A stretch of 36,282 nt of DNA, taken from contig JASBSV010000134.1 in NCBI GenBank assembly GCA_030148745.1, positions 1 through 36,282 on the forward strand, written 5' to 3'. Source of the stretch: Paracoccaceae bacterium. Its GTDB lineage: Bacteria; Pseudomonadota; Alphaproteobacteria; Rhodobacterales; Rhodobacteraceae. A program made the translations under genes and the position numbers. Shown in pieces: positions 1-8,023 of this stretch (the stretch's first letter is position 1; each line of letters starts with the position of its first letter). The notes under the pieces are model-generated. The model had not been told where the DNA came from. It made no database searches and saw only the letters and a list, made by a program, of their open reading frames with translations.

Positions 1-390
1 CCGGCGGCGGTCTATCAGGGCGATTATCGCGGCCCCTATCTGGAAATGGCGCGCTCGGCGGCGCGGCGCCACGGGGTGCCCGAAGATCTTTTTGTCCGGC
101 TGGTGCAGCAGGAAAGCGGCTGGAAGCCGCGGGCGCGCTCGCGCAAGGGGGCGGTGGGTCTGGCCCAGCTGATGCCCGAAACCGCGCGCAAACTGCGGGT
201 CAACCCGCATGATCCTTATGAAAACCTTGAAGGCGGCGCGCGCTATCTGCGCCAGCAGTTCGACAGTTTCCGCAACTGGCGTCTGGCGCTGGCCGCCTAT
301 AACGCCGGCCCCGCCGCGGTTCAGAAATACGGCGGCGTTCCGCCCTATGCCGAAACCCGCAACTATGTGCGGGTGATCCTGGGCGGCTGA
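1..390 (+). CDS. Lytic transglycosylase, SLT domain (5' truncated by window edge)
   Basis: The reading frame is open from base 1 and ends with TGA at 388-390, so the N-terminus and any signal peptide lie outside the window. The visible 129 residues form a transglycosylase SLT (goose-lysozyme-like) domain. The motif QQESGW carries the expected catalytic glutamate, [13 protein letters not shown] is the conserved core, and [13 protein letters not shown] is the typical AYNAGP motif. Such enzymes cut the MurNAc-GlcNAc bond of peptidoglycan in the periplasm and leave 1,6-anhydroMurNAc. An internal ATG at position 46 exists, but the upstream codons read as protein and should belong to the gene. It converges on the ABC ATPase gene 21 bases away. 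The family is clear; the exact subtype is not. Confidence 0.9.
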   Translation, partial: PAAVYQGDYRGPYLEMARSAARRHGVPEDLFVRLVQQESGWKPRARSRKGAVGLAQLMPETARKLRVNPHDPYENLEGGARYLRQQFDSFRNWRLALAAYNAGPAAVQKYGGVPPYAETRNYVRVILGG

Positions 391-411
391 CGGGCAATGC
401 CGCTGTCCACC

Positions 412-2496
412 CTATTCGGCGGCGATCTTGATCACCGGGGTCATGGCCGCCAGAATTTCGTCGTCCAGATGGCATTTGATCTCAAGCCCGCCCTCCATCT
501 TGCGCATCGGCGGCACCTCGCGGTCGCACAGACCGCCCGGCACTTTCGATTTCCACCGGCAGCGCGTCTGGAACGGACAGCCCGGCGGCGGGTCCATCGC
601 CGAGGGCACGTCGCCCTCAAGCACGATATGTTCCTTCTGAACCGAGGTGTCGGCAATCGGTACCGCTGACAAAAGCGCTTCGGTATAAGGGTGATAGGGC
701 GGCGAGAAGACCTGATCGGTGGTGCCCATCTCGACCACATGACCCAGATACATCACCATCACCCGGTCCGACAGATAGCGCACGATCGACAGATCATGAC
801 TGATGAACAACAGCGTGGTCTTTTCCTCGCGCTGGATCTCCATCAACAGATCGGTCACCGCCGCCTGCACACTGACATCCAGGGCCGACACAGGTTCATC
901 CGCGACCACGATCCGCGCACCGCCGGCAAAGGCGCGGGCAATGCCGACGCGCTGTTTCTGCCCACCCGAAAGCTGCCGCGGCATCCGACCGGCAAAGGCG
1001 CGCGGCAGTTTCACCAGATCCAGAAGCGTCAGCATCTTCTCGCGCCGCTCGGCCTCGGTCCTGCCGATCTTGAAAATCTCCAGCGCGCGCATGATCTGCC
1101 GCCCCACCGTCATCGAAGGGTTCAGCGTGTCAAAAGGGTTCTGAAACACCATCTGCACGTCCGAGATCGTCTTGGTGCCGCGCTTTTCGATCGGAATGTC
1201 CTGAATTTCGCGCCCGTCGATCAGGATCGTGCCGCCGGTCGCCGTCTCCAGCCCCATCAGAACCTTGGCAAAGGTCGATTTGCCACAGCCCGATTCCCCC
1301 ACGATGGCCAGCGTCTCGCTTTCGCGCGCCTCGAAGGTCAGCGTCTCATTGGCCTTGACCACTTTTTTATTGCCGCCGCCAAACAGCGCATTGGCCGCAA
1401 CCTCGTAATATTTCTTCAGATCGTCGATCTTCAGGATCACCTTGCCCGGCTCGGGCTTGGCACTCTGGGCGGCCGCGACGGGCGGCGCGTCCCAGTCGAT
1501 CTCCTCGATCCTCAGACAGCGGCTGGCATGACGGTCGTTCCCGGCGATCCTGCGCATCGCGATCTCATGGGCATCGCAGAGACCTTCCTGAAAATAATCG
1601 CAGCGCGGCCCAAAGTTACACCCCTGCGGGCGCTCATGCGGCAAAGGAAAATTGCCCGGAATAGCCACCAGAGGCCGCGCATTCTTATCCGCCCCGGGCA
1701 GCGGGATCGACCGGAACAGCGCTTGCGTATAAGGATGGCGCATCTCGTCAAAGACATCCTCGATACTGCCGGTCTCCACCGCCTCGCCCGAATACATCAC
1801 ACAGATCCGGTCGCAGGTTTCCAGAACCAGCCCCAGATTATGGCTGATAAACAGCATCGAAGTGCCGTATTTCTTGCCCAGATCCCTGACCAGCTCGACC
1901 ACCGCCGCCTCGACCGTGACATCCAGCGCCGTCGTCGGCTCATCAAGGATCAGAAGGCTTGGCTTGGACATCAGCGCCATGGCGATCACGATCCGCTGCT
2001 GCTGCCCGCCCGACAGCTGATGGGGATAGCTGTCCAGCATCCGCTCGGGATCGGGCAGCTTCACATCGGTGACCACCTCCAGCGCCCGCGCCCGCGCCTC
2101 GGCCCGGCCGATCCCCTCGTGGATCATCGGCACCTCCATCAGCTGCCGGCCGATCTTCATCGCCGGGTTGAGCGAGGCCATGGGCTCCTGATAGATCATC
2201 GCGATCTCCGAGCCGCGCAAATCGCGAAGCTCCTCATCGGTCATCTCATTCAGCTCGCGGCCCTTGAACTTGATCGACCCGCCGACAATGCGCCCGTTGA
2301 CGCCCAGATCCTGCATCACCCCCAGCGCCACGGTGGATTTGCCGCAGCCGCTTTCGCCCACCAGCCCCATCGCTTCGCCGGGCTGCACGACACAGCTGAA
2401 ATCCATCACCGCCGGTATCTCGCGCAGCCGCGTGAAAAAGGAGATCGACAACTGGTCAATCTCCAGGATCGGTCCGTCATAATCCCATTTCGCCAT
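412..2496 (-). CDS. Peptide-type ABC transporter, fused double ATP-binding protein (DppD-DppF fusion)
   Basis: This 694-residue protein holds two complete oligopeptide-type ATPase domains in one chain. Domain 1 has Walker A GESGCGKS near residues 47-54, signature LSGGQ at about 161 and Walker B LLILDEP at about 181. Domain 2 has Walker A at about 400, LSGGQ at about 509 and a Walker B ending in ADEP at about 533. Each half ends with the oligopeptide-family C-terminal motif, a cysteine-containing GC-F-x-RC stretch. The protein energises import through the two permeases encoded upstream. It is last in the minus-strand operon binding protein, DppB-like, DppC-like, ATPase. A GC hairpin sits in the 98-base gap before it. 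The start has an AAGG-type ribosome site. The substrate cannot be told from sequence. Confidence 0.93.
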   Translation of the reverse strand: MAKWDYDGPILEIDQLSISFFTRLREIPAVMDFSCVVQPGEAMGLVGESGCGKSTVALGVMQDLGVNGRIVGGSIKFKGRELNEMTDEELRDLRGSEIAMIYQEPMASLNPAMKIGRQLMEVPMIHEGIGRAEARARALEVVTDVKLPDPERMLDSYPHQLSGGQQQRIVIAMALMSKPSLLILDEPTTALDVTVEAAVVELVRDLGKKYGTSMLFISHNLGLVLETCDRICVMYSGEAVETGSIEDVFDEMRHPYTQALFRSIPLPGADKNARPLVAIPGNFPLPHERPQGCNFGPRCDYFQEGLCDAHEIAMRRIAGNDRHASRCLRIEEIDWDAPPVAAAQSAKPEPGKVILKIDDLKKYYEVAANALFGGGNKKVVKANETLTFEARESETLAIVGESGCGKSTFAKVLMGLETATGGTILIDGREIQDIPIEKRGTKTISDVQMVFQNPFDTLNPSMTVGRQIMRALEIFKIGRTEAERREKMLTLLDLVKLPRAFAGRMPRQLSGGQKQRVGIARAFAGGARIVVADEPVSALDVSVQAAVTDLLMEIQREEKTTLLFISHDLSIVRYLSDRVMVMYLGHVVEMGTTDQVFSPPYHPYTEALLSAVPIADTSVQKEHIVLEGDVPSAMDPPPGCPFQTRCRWKSKVPGGLCDREVPPMRKMEGGLEIKCHLDDEILAAMTPVIKIAAE

Positions 2497-2532
2497 TGCG
2501 CACCTTTCCGCTCCGCAGACTGCCGCCCGCCT

Positions 2533-2579
2533 GTTCTTCTTTGTTCAAATACTCCGGGGGTCCGGGGGCTGGCCCCCGG
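2533..2579 (-). terminator. GC hairpin plus AGTATTTGAACAAAGAAGAA tail between permease and ATPase genes
   Basis: On the minus strand, shortly after the DppC-like stop codon, CCGGGGG and CCCCCGG can pair around a 4-base loop (2562-2579). A tail follows reading AGTATTTGAACAAAGAAGAA (2534-2553). The tail has only three U in a row, so it is a weak intrinsic terminator at best. It may attenuate or process the message before the ATPase gene. Similar tails recur at 21330-21350 and 29487-29509. Confidence 0.4.
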
Positions 2580-2594
2580 CCTCTCCCGGCAAAC

Positions 2595-4007
2595 TCAATC
2601 CCTCAGACTTTCCTCACGCAGCCCGTCCGCCAGAAGGTTCAGCCCCAGAACAAGGCTCAGCAGCGCCAGCGCCGGCGGCAGGGCAGGGTGCAGATAGATC
2701 GACAACAGCTTGCGCCCCTCATTGATCGTCGAGCCCCAGTCGGGGCTTTCCGGCTCCAGCCCCAGACCGAAAAAGCCCAGGGTCCCCAGAAGGATCGTGG
2801 TATAGCCGATGCGCAGGCAGAAATCGACGATCAGCGGCCCGCGCGCATTGGGCAGGATCTCCCACAGCATGATATACCACGGCCCCTCGCCGCGGGTCTG
2901 GGCGGCGGCCACATAGTCGCGCGTCTTGATATCCAGCGTCAGGCCCCGCACGATACGAAACACCGTGGGCGAGTTGACAAAGACGACCGAGACAAAGACC
3001 ACCAGGAGGTTCGGCGGAAAGCTGATCAGCCCCAGCGGATCGGCATTCCACGCAATCCCAAGATAAAGCCAGAAACCCACAACCACCGTCACCGTCAGAT
3101 AGATCGCGCATTTCGCCGGCTGGGTGAAAAACCGCGAATAAAACAGGATCACCAGAAACAGGATCGGGAACAGGAACAACACCCCGGCCATATAGCGCGG
3201 GATCCCGGTCAGAACGATCTCTGGCGTGACCAGAAGATAGAACAGCAAGATCACCGGAAACGCCAGAATGAGGTTTGACAGGAACGACAGAAACGTATCC
3301 AGCCGCCCGCCGTAATAGCCCGCCGGCAGGCCAAGGGTGATGCCCACCATAAAGGCAAAGACCGTCGCAAAGGGCGCGATCTTGACCACTTCAAGGCTGC
3401 CCGAAACCATCCGCGAAAACACATCCCGCGCCAGAATATCACCGCCCAGAATGTAATAGCCGAACCCTTCGGAGCCCTTGGGAAGCGGCGTTCCGGGCAC
3501 TTTGTTCTTCATCCCCGAGACCTGGCTCAGCGGGTCATGGGTGATGACCATGTTCATCGCCACGAAAATCGCGGTAAAGACCCAGAACATCACCAGGGCA
3601 AAACCGATCATGCCGATCGTGCTGTCAAAGAGTTTGCCATAAAGCCCCAGCCGCCGCTTATAGCGGATCGACAATCCGAAAGTGACGATCAGCGCGATCC
3701 AGACCGGCAGGAACCGGGCAAAAAGATTGCCCAGAATGCCGCGCGCCTGCACCGGCAGGATCAGGGCAATCACCCCATAGCCCACAGCCAGCGCGATCAG
3801 CGCCAGAAAGCTAAGCTGCACCAGCCGGCCCACCGCCGCGCCGCGCTGCGCCACAAGCGGCGCCGAAATGCCGCCCGCCGGTGTCCAGCTGAGCGCCGGA
3901 AGCGTCAGAAGCCCGGCCAGAGAAACGGCAAAGATCGCCAGAAACCCCACCATCAGAGGCAGGAACACCGGGCCCGTCACGCCCAGCCAGGAAAGTGGTT
4001 CCATCAT
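2595..4007 (-). CDS. Peptide-type ABC transporter permease (DppC-like, extended form)
   Basis: This is the second inner-membrane permease of the importer, a BPD_transp_1 protein. The EAA-type loop is visible as AAAQTRGEGPWYIMLWE, followed by the typical GFFGLGLEPESPDWG segment. At 470 residues it is far longer than the usual DppC of about 300. About 130 residues with three hydrophobic segments (roughly 10-35, 62-85 and 98-115) precede the canonical first helix at about 130-152. The core also carries extra hydrophobic sequence between the early helices and the EAA loop. It starts 12 bases after the DppB-like stop codon, so the two permeases are co-translated or nearly so. Family assignment is firm; the role of the extra helices is unknown. 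Confidence 0.92.
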   Translation of the reverse strand: MMEPLSWLGVTGPVFLPLMVGFLAIFAVSLAGLLTLPALSWTPAGGISAPLVAQRGAAVGRLVQLSFLALIALAVGYGVIALILPVQARGILGNLFARFLPVWIALIVTFGLSIRYKRRLGLYGKLFDSTIGMIGFALVMFWVFTAIFVAMNMVITHDPLSQVSGMKNKVPGTPLPKGSEGFGYYILGGDILARDVFSRMVSGSLEVVKIAPFATVFAFMVGITLGLPAGYYGGRLDTFLSFLSNLILAFPVILLFYLLVTPEIVLTGIPRYMAGVLFLFPILFLVILFYSRFFTQPAKCAIYLTVTVVVGFWLYLGIAWNADPLGLISFPPNLLVVFVSVVFVNSPTVFRIVRGLTLDIKTRDYVAAAQTRGEGPWYIMLWEILPNARGPLIVDFCLRIGYTTILLGTLGFFGLGLEPESPDWGSTINEGRKLLSIYLHPALPPALALLSLVLGLNLLADGLREESLRD

Positions 4008-4019
4008 AGCGCGGCCCCT

Positions 4020-5066
4020 TCAGGAAATTCGGATCCGCGGATTCAGGTAGACATACCCGATATCCGAGATCAGTTGTGTTATCAGGACCACGATGACCGA
4101 CACGACCGAAACGCCCAGAAGCAGTTCGATATCGTTGTTGCCCGCCGCCTGCACCAGCGTCCAGCCAAAGCCCTTGTAGTTGAACAGCGTCTCGACGATG
4201 ACCACCCCGTTCAGCAGCCATGGAAACTGAAGCATGATCACCGTAAAGGGCGCGATCAACGCGTTTCTGAGCGCATGGCGCAGAACGATATTGTGAAAAG
4301 CCACACCCTTAAGCCGCGCGGTGCGGATATATTGCGCGGTCATCACTTCGGTCATCGAAGCGCGGGTCATCCGCGCGATATAGCCCATGCCATAAAGCGC
4401 GATGGTTACCACCGGCAGGGTGAAATTGGCAAATGTCGCGTCATCCATCGCCGATGTGGCGGTGCCCTTGAACCATTTCAGCCCCACCGCCGATGAGGCA
4501 AAGATGGCGATAAAAATCACCCCCGAGACATATTCAGGCGTGGCCGTCGTGATGATCGAGACGGTCGAAAGCGACCGGTCCGTCTTGGAGCCTTCGCGCA
4601 TTCCCGCCAGCACCCCGATGATCAGCGCCGAAGGCACCATGACAATCATCACCCAGAGCATCAGCTTGCCGGTCAGCCAGAGCCGTTTGCCGACAATGAC
4701 CGAGACATCCTCTTTGAAAACCGTCGAATAGCCCCAGTCGCCCTGAAGCACGCCGCAGAACCGTCTTGCGGTCTTGGCATCCTCGGGCGCGCTGAAACAG
4801 CGGCCGCGCAGAACCCCGTCCTTGCCGGTGATCTGATAGCCGGGCAGAACGCCCAGCCACTGGCCGTATTTGACCGGCACCGCTTGCAGATAGCCGCGGT
4901 TGGACAGCCAGCTTTCAACCTGCGCGTCGGTCATGCGCTGGTTGCCCTGCTGTTTGGCCAGCTTTTCAAGGTTCGGATAGAGGTTCGTCAAAAAGAAAAC
5001 GACGAAGGTCAGACAGATCGCCGTGAGGATCATGACCCACAAACGGCGCAAAACGAACAATCCCAT
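4020..5066 (-). CDS. Peptide-type ABC transporter permease (DppB-like)
   Basis: This 348-residue inner-membrane permease has the DppB layout: an N-terminal helix in FVLRRLWVMILTAICLTFVV, a large periplasmic loop, then five further helices. The EAA loop is near YIRTARLKGVAFHNIVLRHA. It pairs with the DppC-like protein to form the import channel. The periplasmic loop has two cysteines about 18 residues apart (in GRCFSAPED and ARRFCG) that could form a disulfide. The gene lies 139 bases after the binding-protein gene, and that gap holds a strong stem-loop. This is a common layout when the binding protein is made in excess over the permeases. Confidence 0.92.
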   Translation of the reverse strand: MGLFVLRRLWVMILTAICLTFVVFFLTNLYPNLEKLAKQQGNQRMTDAQVESWLSNRGYLQAVPVKYGQWLGVLPGYQITGKDGVLRGRCFSAPEDAKTARRFCGVLQGDWGYSTVFKEDVSVIVGKRLWLTGKLMLWVMIVMVPSALIIGVLAGMREGSKTDRSLSTVSIITTATPEYVSGVIFIAIFASSAVGLKWFKGTATSAMDDATFANFTLPVVTIALYGMGYIARMTRASMTEVMTAQYIRTARLKGVAFHNIVLRHALRNALIAPFTVIMLQFPWLLNGVVIVETLFNYKGFGWTLVQAAGNNDIELLLGVSVVSVIVVLITQLISDIGYVYLNPRIRIS

Positions 5067-5162
5067 GAATTTCCCTGTCGTCAGAGTGCGGAGGCTGCCT
5101 TTGTGGCTTGGTGTGCCCGCACCCTCCGCATCTGCGGGCGGCTGCGGGCATCCGCATTAGAT

Positions 5163-5193
5163 CCGGGGCCCTGAGTGATCGCAGAGCCCCGGG
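5163..5193 (-). promoter_or_regulatory. Intercistronic stem-loop between binding-protein and permease genes
   Basis: On the minus-strand transcript, 13 bases past the binding-protein stop codon, CCGGGGCTCTG pairs with CAGGGCCCCGG around an 8-base loop. That is 11 pairs with one G-U. On the plus strand the same position is a C-A mismatch, so the fold favours the minus-strand RNA. No U run follows on that strand. It likely stabilises the upstream message or partly stops transcription, rather than acting as a full terminator. Confidence 0.55.
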
Positions 5194-5205
5194 TTTTTTG
5201 GCTTA

Positions 5206-6876
5206 TCAGGCCGCCAGACCCAGCTTGTAGGGATGGATCTCGAACGCCGGGTGCATCTGGGCACCGACCACATTGGCCGTGTGGTGACGGTAGAGCGAGC
5301 GCCAGTAAGGCTGAATGATGACGCCTTGTTCCTGCATGATCGTCTCGATCCGCACCATGACCTCGCGCCGCTTGTCGGCATCGGCGATGGCCAGCGCCTT
5401 GGTCAGAAGCTGGTCGAACTCGGCGTTTGAGAAGGCCGCTTCGTTCCATGCCTCGCCCGAGCGATAGGCCAGCGCCAGAACCTGAACGCCAAGCGGGCGC
5501 TGGTTCCAGTTGGTCGAGCTGAACGGATATTTCGCCCAGTCGTTCCAGAAGGTCGAGCCGGGCAGGATCGTGCGCTTGACCGGGATACCGGCATCGCGCA
5601 GCTGGGCGGCCACCGCATCGGTGGTGTTCTTGCGCCAGTCGTCGTCGATCGAGATCAGCTCATGCTCGAAATCGGCCATGCCGGCCTCGGCCATCAAGGC
5701 CTTGGCACCGGCGGGATCGACCTTGAGCGGCGGCAGTTTGGCATATTCGGGGTGGATCGGCGCGACATGGTGGTTTTCGGCCGGGATACCGCGGTTGCCA
5801 TAGCCCAGTTCCAGACAGACCGCATTGTCCACCGCCATCGCCAGAGCCCGGCGCACGCGCACGTCGGCATAGGGTTTCATGCCGTCAACCTCGGCCTCTT
5901 CATTGGCGCGGATCACGATGGTGGCCGCAGTGACGACCTCTTCCTTGACCCAACCGATGGCGTCCATCACGTCGATGAAATCGCCGACCGTTTCATAGAA
6001 CATGTCGACCTCTTCGGATTCGGCCGCAGCCACCCATGCCGAAGGATCGGTGCCATAGTCGATCATCTCGATCCGGTCGAGATAGGGTCCGCCATAGACA
6101 TCGGTGCCCCACCATTTGTGATCGGGGTTGCGCACCAGAACCGCCTTGACGCCGACCTCGAGCGATTCAGGCAGGTACGGGCCGGTGCCGACCGGTTTGT
6201 CCAGCATGTTCTCGGGCGTATAGCCGGCGGGCACGATGGCGGCCGGGTAATCGGACATGCCCGGGATCAGCGAGATATCGGGCTGCGGCAGGTTCAGAAC
6301 CACGGTGTGGCTGTCCTTGACCACGATGGCGCCGTCGATCGCCTTTTCGGTCTTGGCGTCGATCAATGTGGCCATGCGGCCGGCCATCGAGTTGCCTTCG
6401 ACCGATTTATCGCACCAGCCGGTGATGTTGCGCGCCACGTCTTCGGCGGTGAAATCGCTGCCGTCGTTCCACTTGACGCCCTTGCGGACGTTCAGTGTGT
6501 ATTGGGTGGCGTCGTCATTGATCACCCAGCTTTCCAGAAGCATGCCGTTAAAAGTGCCGTCTGCCTGATATTCGACCAGATACTCCAGCCAGCCGCGCGA
6601 GAAATTGGCGATCTGCGACCAGTCGAAGGTGCGCGGATCTTTCAGGCCGCGAACCTCGGTCTGGATCCGCAGGGTGCCGCCCATCTTGGCGTGCGATTTG
6701 GCCATCGCCGGCGCGTCAAGCCCGATCAGGCCATAAGCGGTGGCGGCGGTAGCCCCCAGCGCCGAGGCGCGGGCCAGAAATTCGCGGCGGTTCAGTTTGC
6801 CGGCCTGATGCTCTTCGGCATACATGGTCACTGCGGGGTGCAGCGGCCTGCCATTGATTGTCTTTGGTTGCGTCAT
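5206..6876 (-). CDS. Peptide-type ABC transporter periplasmic substrate-binding protein
   Basis: This 556-residue solute-binding protein is of the SBP_bac_5 (DppA/OppA-like) family. Clear family segments are [10 protein letters not shown] after the leader, the [18 protein letters not shown] motif and [10 protein letters not shown]. The leader has a Tat-like [10 protein letters not shown] at residues 29-38, a hydrophobic stretch and a probable cleavage site after APAMA near residue 59, so export in folded form is likely. The chosen ATG has a strong AGGGAGAA ribosome site seven bases upstream; an in-frame ATG 60 bases earlier lacks one. It is first in its operon, behind candidate AraC operator repeats. 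The ligand is not determined. It could be a peptide, an opine, nickel or another compound. Confidence 0.92.
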   Translation of the reverse strand: MTQPKTINGRPLHPAVTMYAEEHQAGKLNRREFLARASALGATAATAYGLIGLDAPAMAKSHAKMGGTLRIQTEVRGLKDPRTFDWSQIANFSRGWLEYLVEYQADGTFNGMLLESWVINDDATQYTLNVRKGVKWNDGSDFTAEDVARNITGWCDKSVEGNSMAGRMATLIDAKTEKAIDGAIVVKDSHTVVLNLPQPDISLIPGMSDYPAAIVPAGYTPENMLDKPVGTGPYLPESLEVGVKAVLVRNPDHKWWGTDVYGGPYLDRIEMIDYGTDPSAWVAAAESEEVDMFYETVGDFIDVMDAIGWVKEEVVTAATIVIRANEEAEVDGMKPYADVRVRRALAMAVDNAVCLELGYGNRGIPAENHHVAPIHPEYAKLPPLKVDPAGAKALMAEAGMADFEHELISIDDDWRKNTTDAVAAQLRDAGIPVKRTILPGSTFWNDWAKYPFSSTNWNQRPLGVQVLALAYRSGEAWNEAAFSNAEFDQLLTKALAIADADKRREVMVRIETIMQEQGVIIQPYWRSLYRHHTANVVGAQMHPAFEIHPYKLGLAA

Positions 6877-7006
6877 TTTATTCTCCCTGTACTTCATTTT
6901 CTGCCAGAAAGTTGCGTTGATGGCTCCCGTCCTCACGCCCCGGCGCCGTTATGGCCCGAGCGGAGACACCCCCGCGTCCTGCTGTCAGGCCCATTCAGCA
7001 ACAAGG

Positions 7007-7036
7007 ACTGTACCGCGTCAACGCAGGGAATTGCAA
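7007..7036 (-). promoter_or_regulatory. Candidate promoter of the ABC importer operon
   Basis: On the minus strand TTGCAA (7036-7031) and TACAGT (7012-7007) are separated by 18 bases, each matching four of six consensus positions. It lies about 130 bases before the binding-protein start and directly downstream of the direct repeats at 7047-7079. This is the layout expected for an activator-dependent promoter. An alternative -35 is TTGACG at 7021-7016, but it has no good -10 partner. Confidence 0.4.
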
Positions 7037-7046
7037 ATTGATGTGA

Positions 7047-7079
7047 CAAAAGCGACATGTGACTGCTGCAAAAGCGACA
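7047..7079 (-). promoter_or_regulatory. Two 11-bp direct repeats, candidate AraC-family operator
   Basis: CAAAAGCGACA occurs exactly at 7047-7057 and again at 7069-7079 on the plus strand, 22 bases apart, about two helical turns. A shorter repeat, ATGTGAC, occurs at 7041-7047 and 7057-7063. Same-face direct repeats of this kind are typical of AraC/XylS-family sites. They lie between the araC-type gene and the importer operon, just upstream of the candidate promoter. The link to this regulator is inferred. Confidence 0.55.
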
Positions 7080-7121
7080 GCCACGCCTGAAGCGGCCATT
7101 TTTGGCCGAAGCCGGGCGGCT

Positions 7122-7916
7122 TCAGCCGCTTTTACGAAAGCCCGAGGGCGTTAGCCCGGTGCAATGGTGAAACGAGCGCGAGAAATACCCCGGCGAGGCA
7201 AAGCCAAGCCGCGCCGAAATCTCACCGATCGGGCGATCGGTATCCTTGAGCAACACCTGCGCTTCGGCGATCACCCGGTCCGACAGAAGCGCCGAGGCCG
7301 ATTTGCCGCAGGCCGAGCGGCAGGCGCGGGTCAGATGGGTGGCGGTGATGCCCATGTCGCGGGCATAGGAAGAGATTGATTTTCCGGTGCGGAAATCACG
7401 CTCGAGCCGGTCGGTGAAATCCGCCGCAAGCCGGTCCGAGGCGGCGCCATGCTCGCGCGGGGTAAAGGGCTGTTGCTCCTGCCGCGCCATCCAGACGCCC
7501 AAAAGCCCCGCATGAAGCTGCGAGGCGCGCTGATGATCGGGGGCATCGCTTTCCAGCTCAAGGCGCATCGCCTCGAGTATGCCGGTCAGTTCGGTCTGAA
7601 CCCGCGGCTCGAACACCCGGAACTGCACCGGCTCATCGGGCAGGTAAAGATCGGTGGTCGGCGGCAGATAGACCGCCGTGCCCAGAACCTGACGGCCGAT
7701 CTCGAGGCTGTGCACATAGCCGGCGGGAATGACAAAGGCGCTGTGCGGGCCATAGCCGCGGGTGATCCCCGAGACGGTGATCCGGCCCTGACCGCGCGTT
7801 ATCCACAGGAACAGATGGTCCGAAGAGGTGCGCATCGCCTCGATCCGCCAGCGGCTTTTGCTTGCAAGGGTTGCAATTGAAAACAAGCGGATAGGTGGCA
7901 CTGTCTCTTCGAACAT
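7122..7916 (-). CDS. AraC-family transcriptional regulator
   Basis: This 264-residue regulator has an N-terminal cupin-like ligand domain (residues about 1-140) and a C-terminal AraC double helix-turn-helix (about 165-260). Typical segments are SYARDMGITATHLTRAC, then IGEISARLGFASPGYFSRSF and GLTPSGFRKSG. The ATG at 7916 has a perfect GGAGG site; an upstream in-frame extension would run into miaA and is rejected. The gene is upstream of the importer operon on the same strand, separated by 245 bases that hold direct repeats. It is therefore the likely regulator of that importer. GAAGCC/GGCTTC at the stop codon and GGCCA/TGGCC just after it can form small hairpins, but without a U run. Confidence 0.9.
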   Translation of the reverse strand: MFEETVPPIRLFSIATLASKSRWRIEAMRTSSDHLFLWITRGQGRITVSGITRGYGPHSAFVIPAGYVHSLEIGRQVLGTAVYLPPTTDLYLPDEPVQFRVFEPRVQTELTGILEAMRLELESDAPDHQRASQLHAGLLGVWMARQEQQPFTPREHGAASDRLAADFTDRLERDFRTGKSISSYARDMGITATHLTRACRSACGKSASALLSDRVIAEAQVLLKDTDRPIGEISARLGFASPGYFSRSFHHCTGLTPSGFRKSG

Positions 7917-8005
7917 ATGATCCTCCAAGCGGCGAAGTCCTGTCTGAACCTGACAGCTAGAAACGAAAAGCGGCGAAAAAAGGGCGGGCGAGTAAATTAT
8001 CCACA
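7799..8005 (+). promoter_or_regulatory. Two perfect DnaA-box sequences (TTATCCACA)
   Basis: TTATCCACA, the strict DnaA-box consensus, occurs at 7799-7807 inside the AraC-family gene and at 7997-8005 in the gap between that gene and miaA. Both have the same orientation. The second lies about 80 bases upstream of the AraC-family start codon. No AT-rich unwinding region or further clustered boxes are seen, so this is not proposed as an origin. It may be a titration or regulatory site, or chance. Confidence 0.35.
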
Positions 8006-8023
8006 GAACTACCTCAGGCTGTA

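Noticed and set aside
691-2697. A 668-codon open frame on the plus strand
   Set aside because: It is the antisense shadow of the fused ATPase gene, caused by GC-rich codon bias. Its product is rich in H, R, Q and P with no family motif, while the minus strand has complete ATPase motifs.
5163-5199. Plus-strand intrinsic terminator (hairpin plus T6)
   Set aside because: No plus-strand gene ends here, and the stem pairs better as minus-strand RNA. It is reported as a minus-strand intercistronic stem-loop.
7797-8010. A replication origin at the two DnaA boxes
   Set aside because: There are only two boxes, no AT-rich unwinding element, and no dnaA, parA, parB or hemE neighbours.
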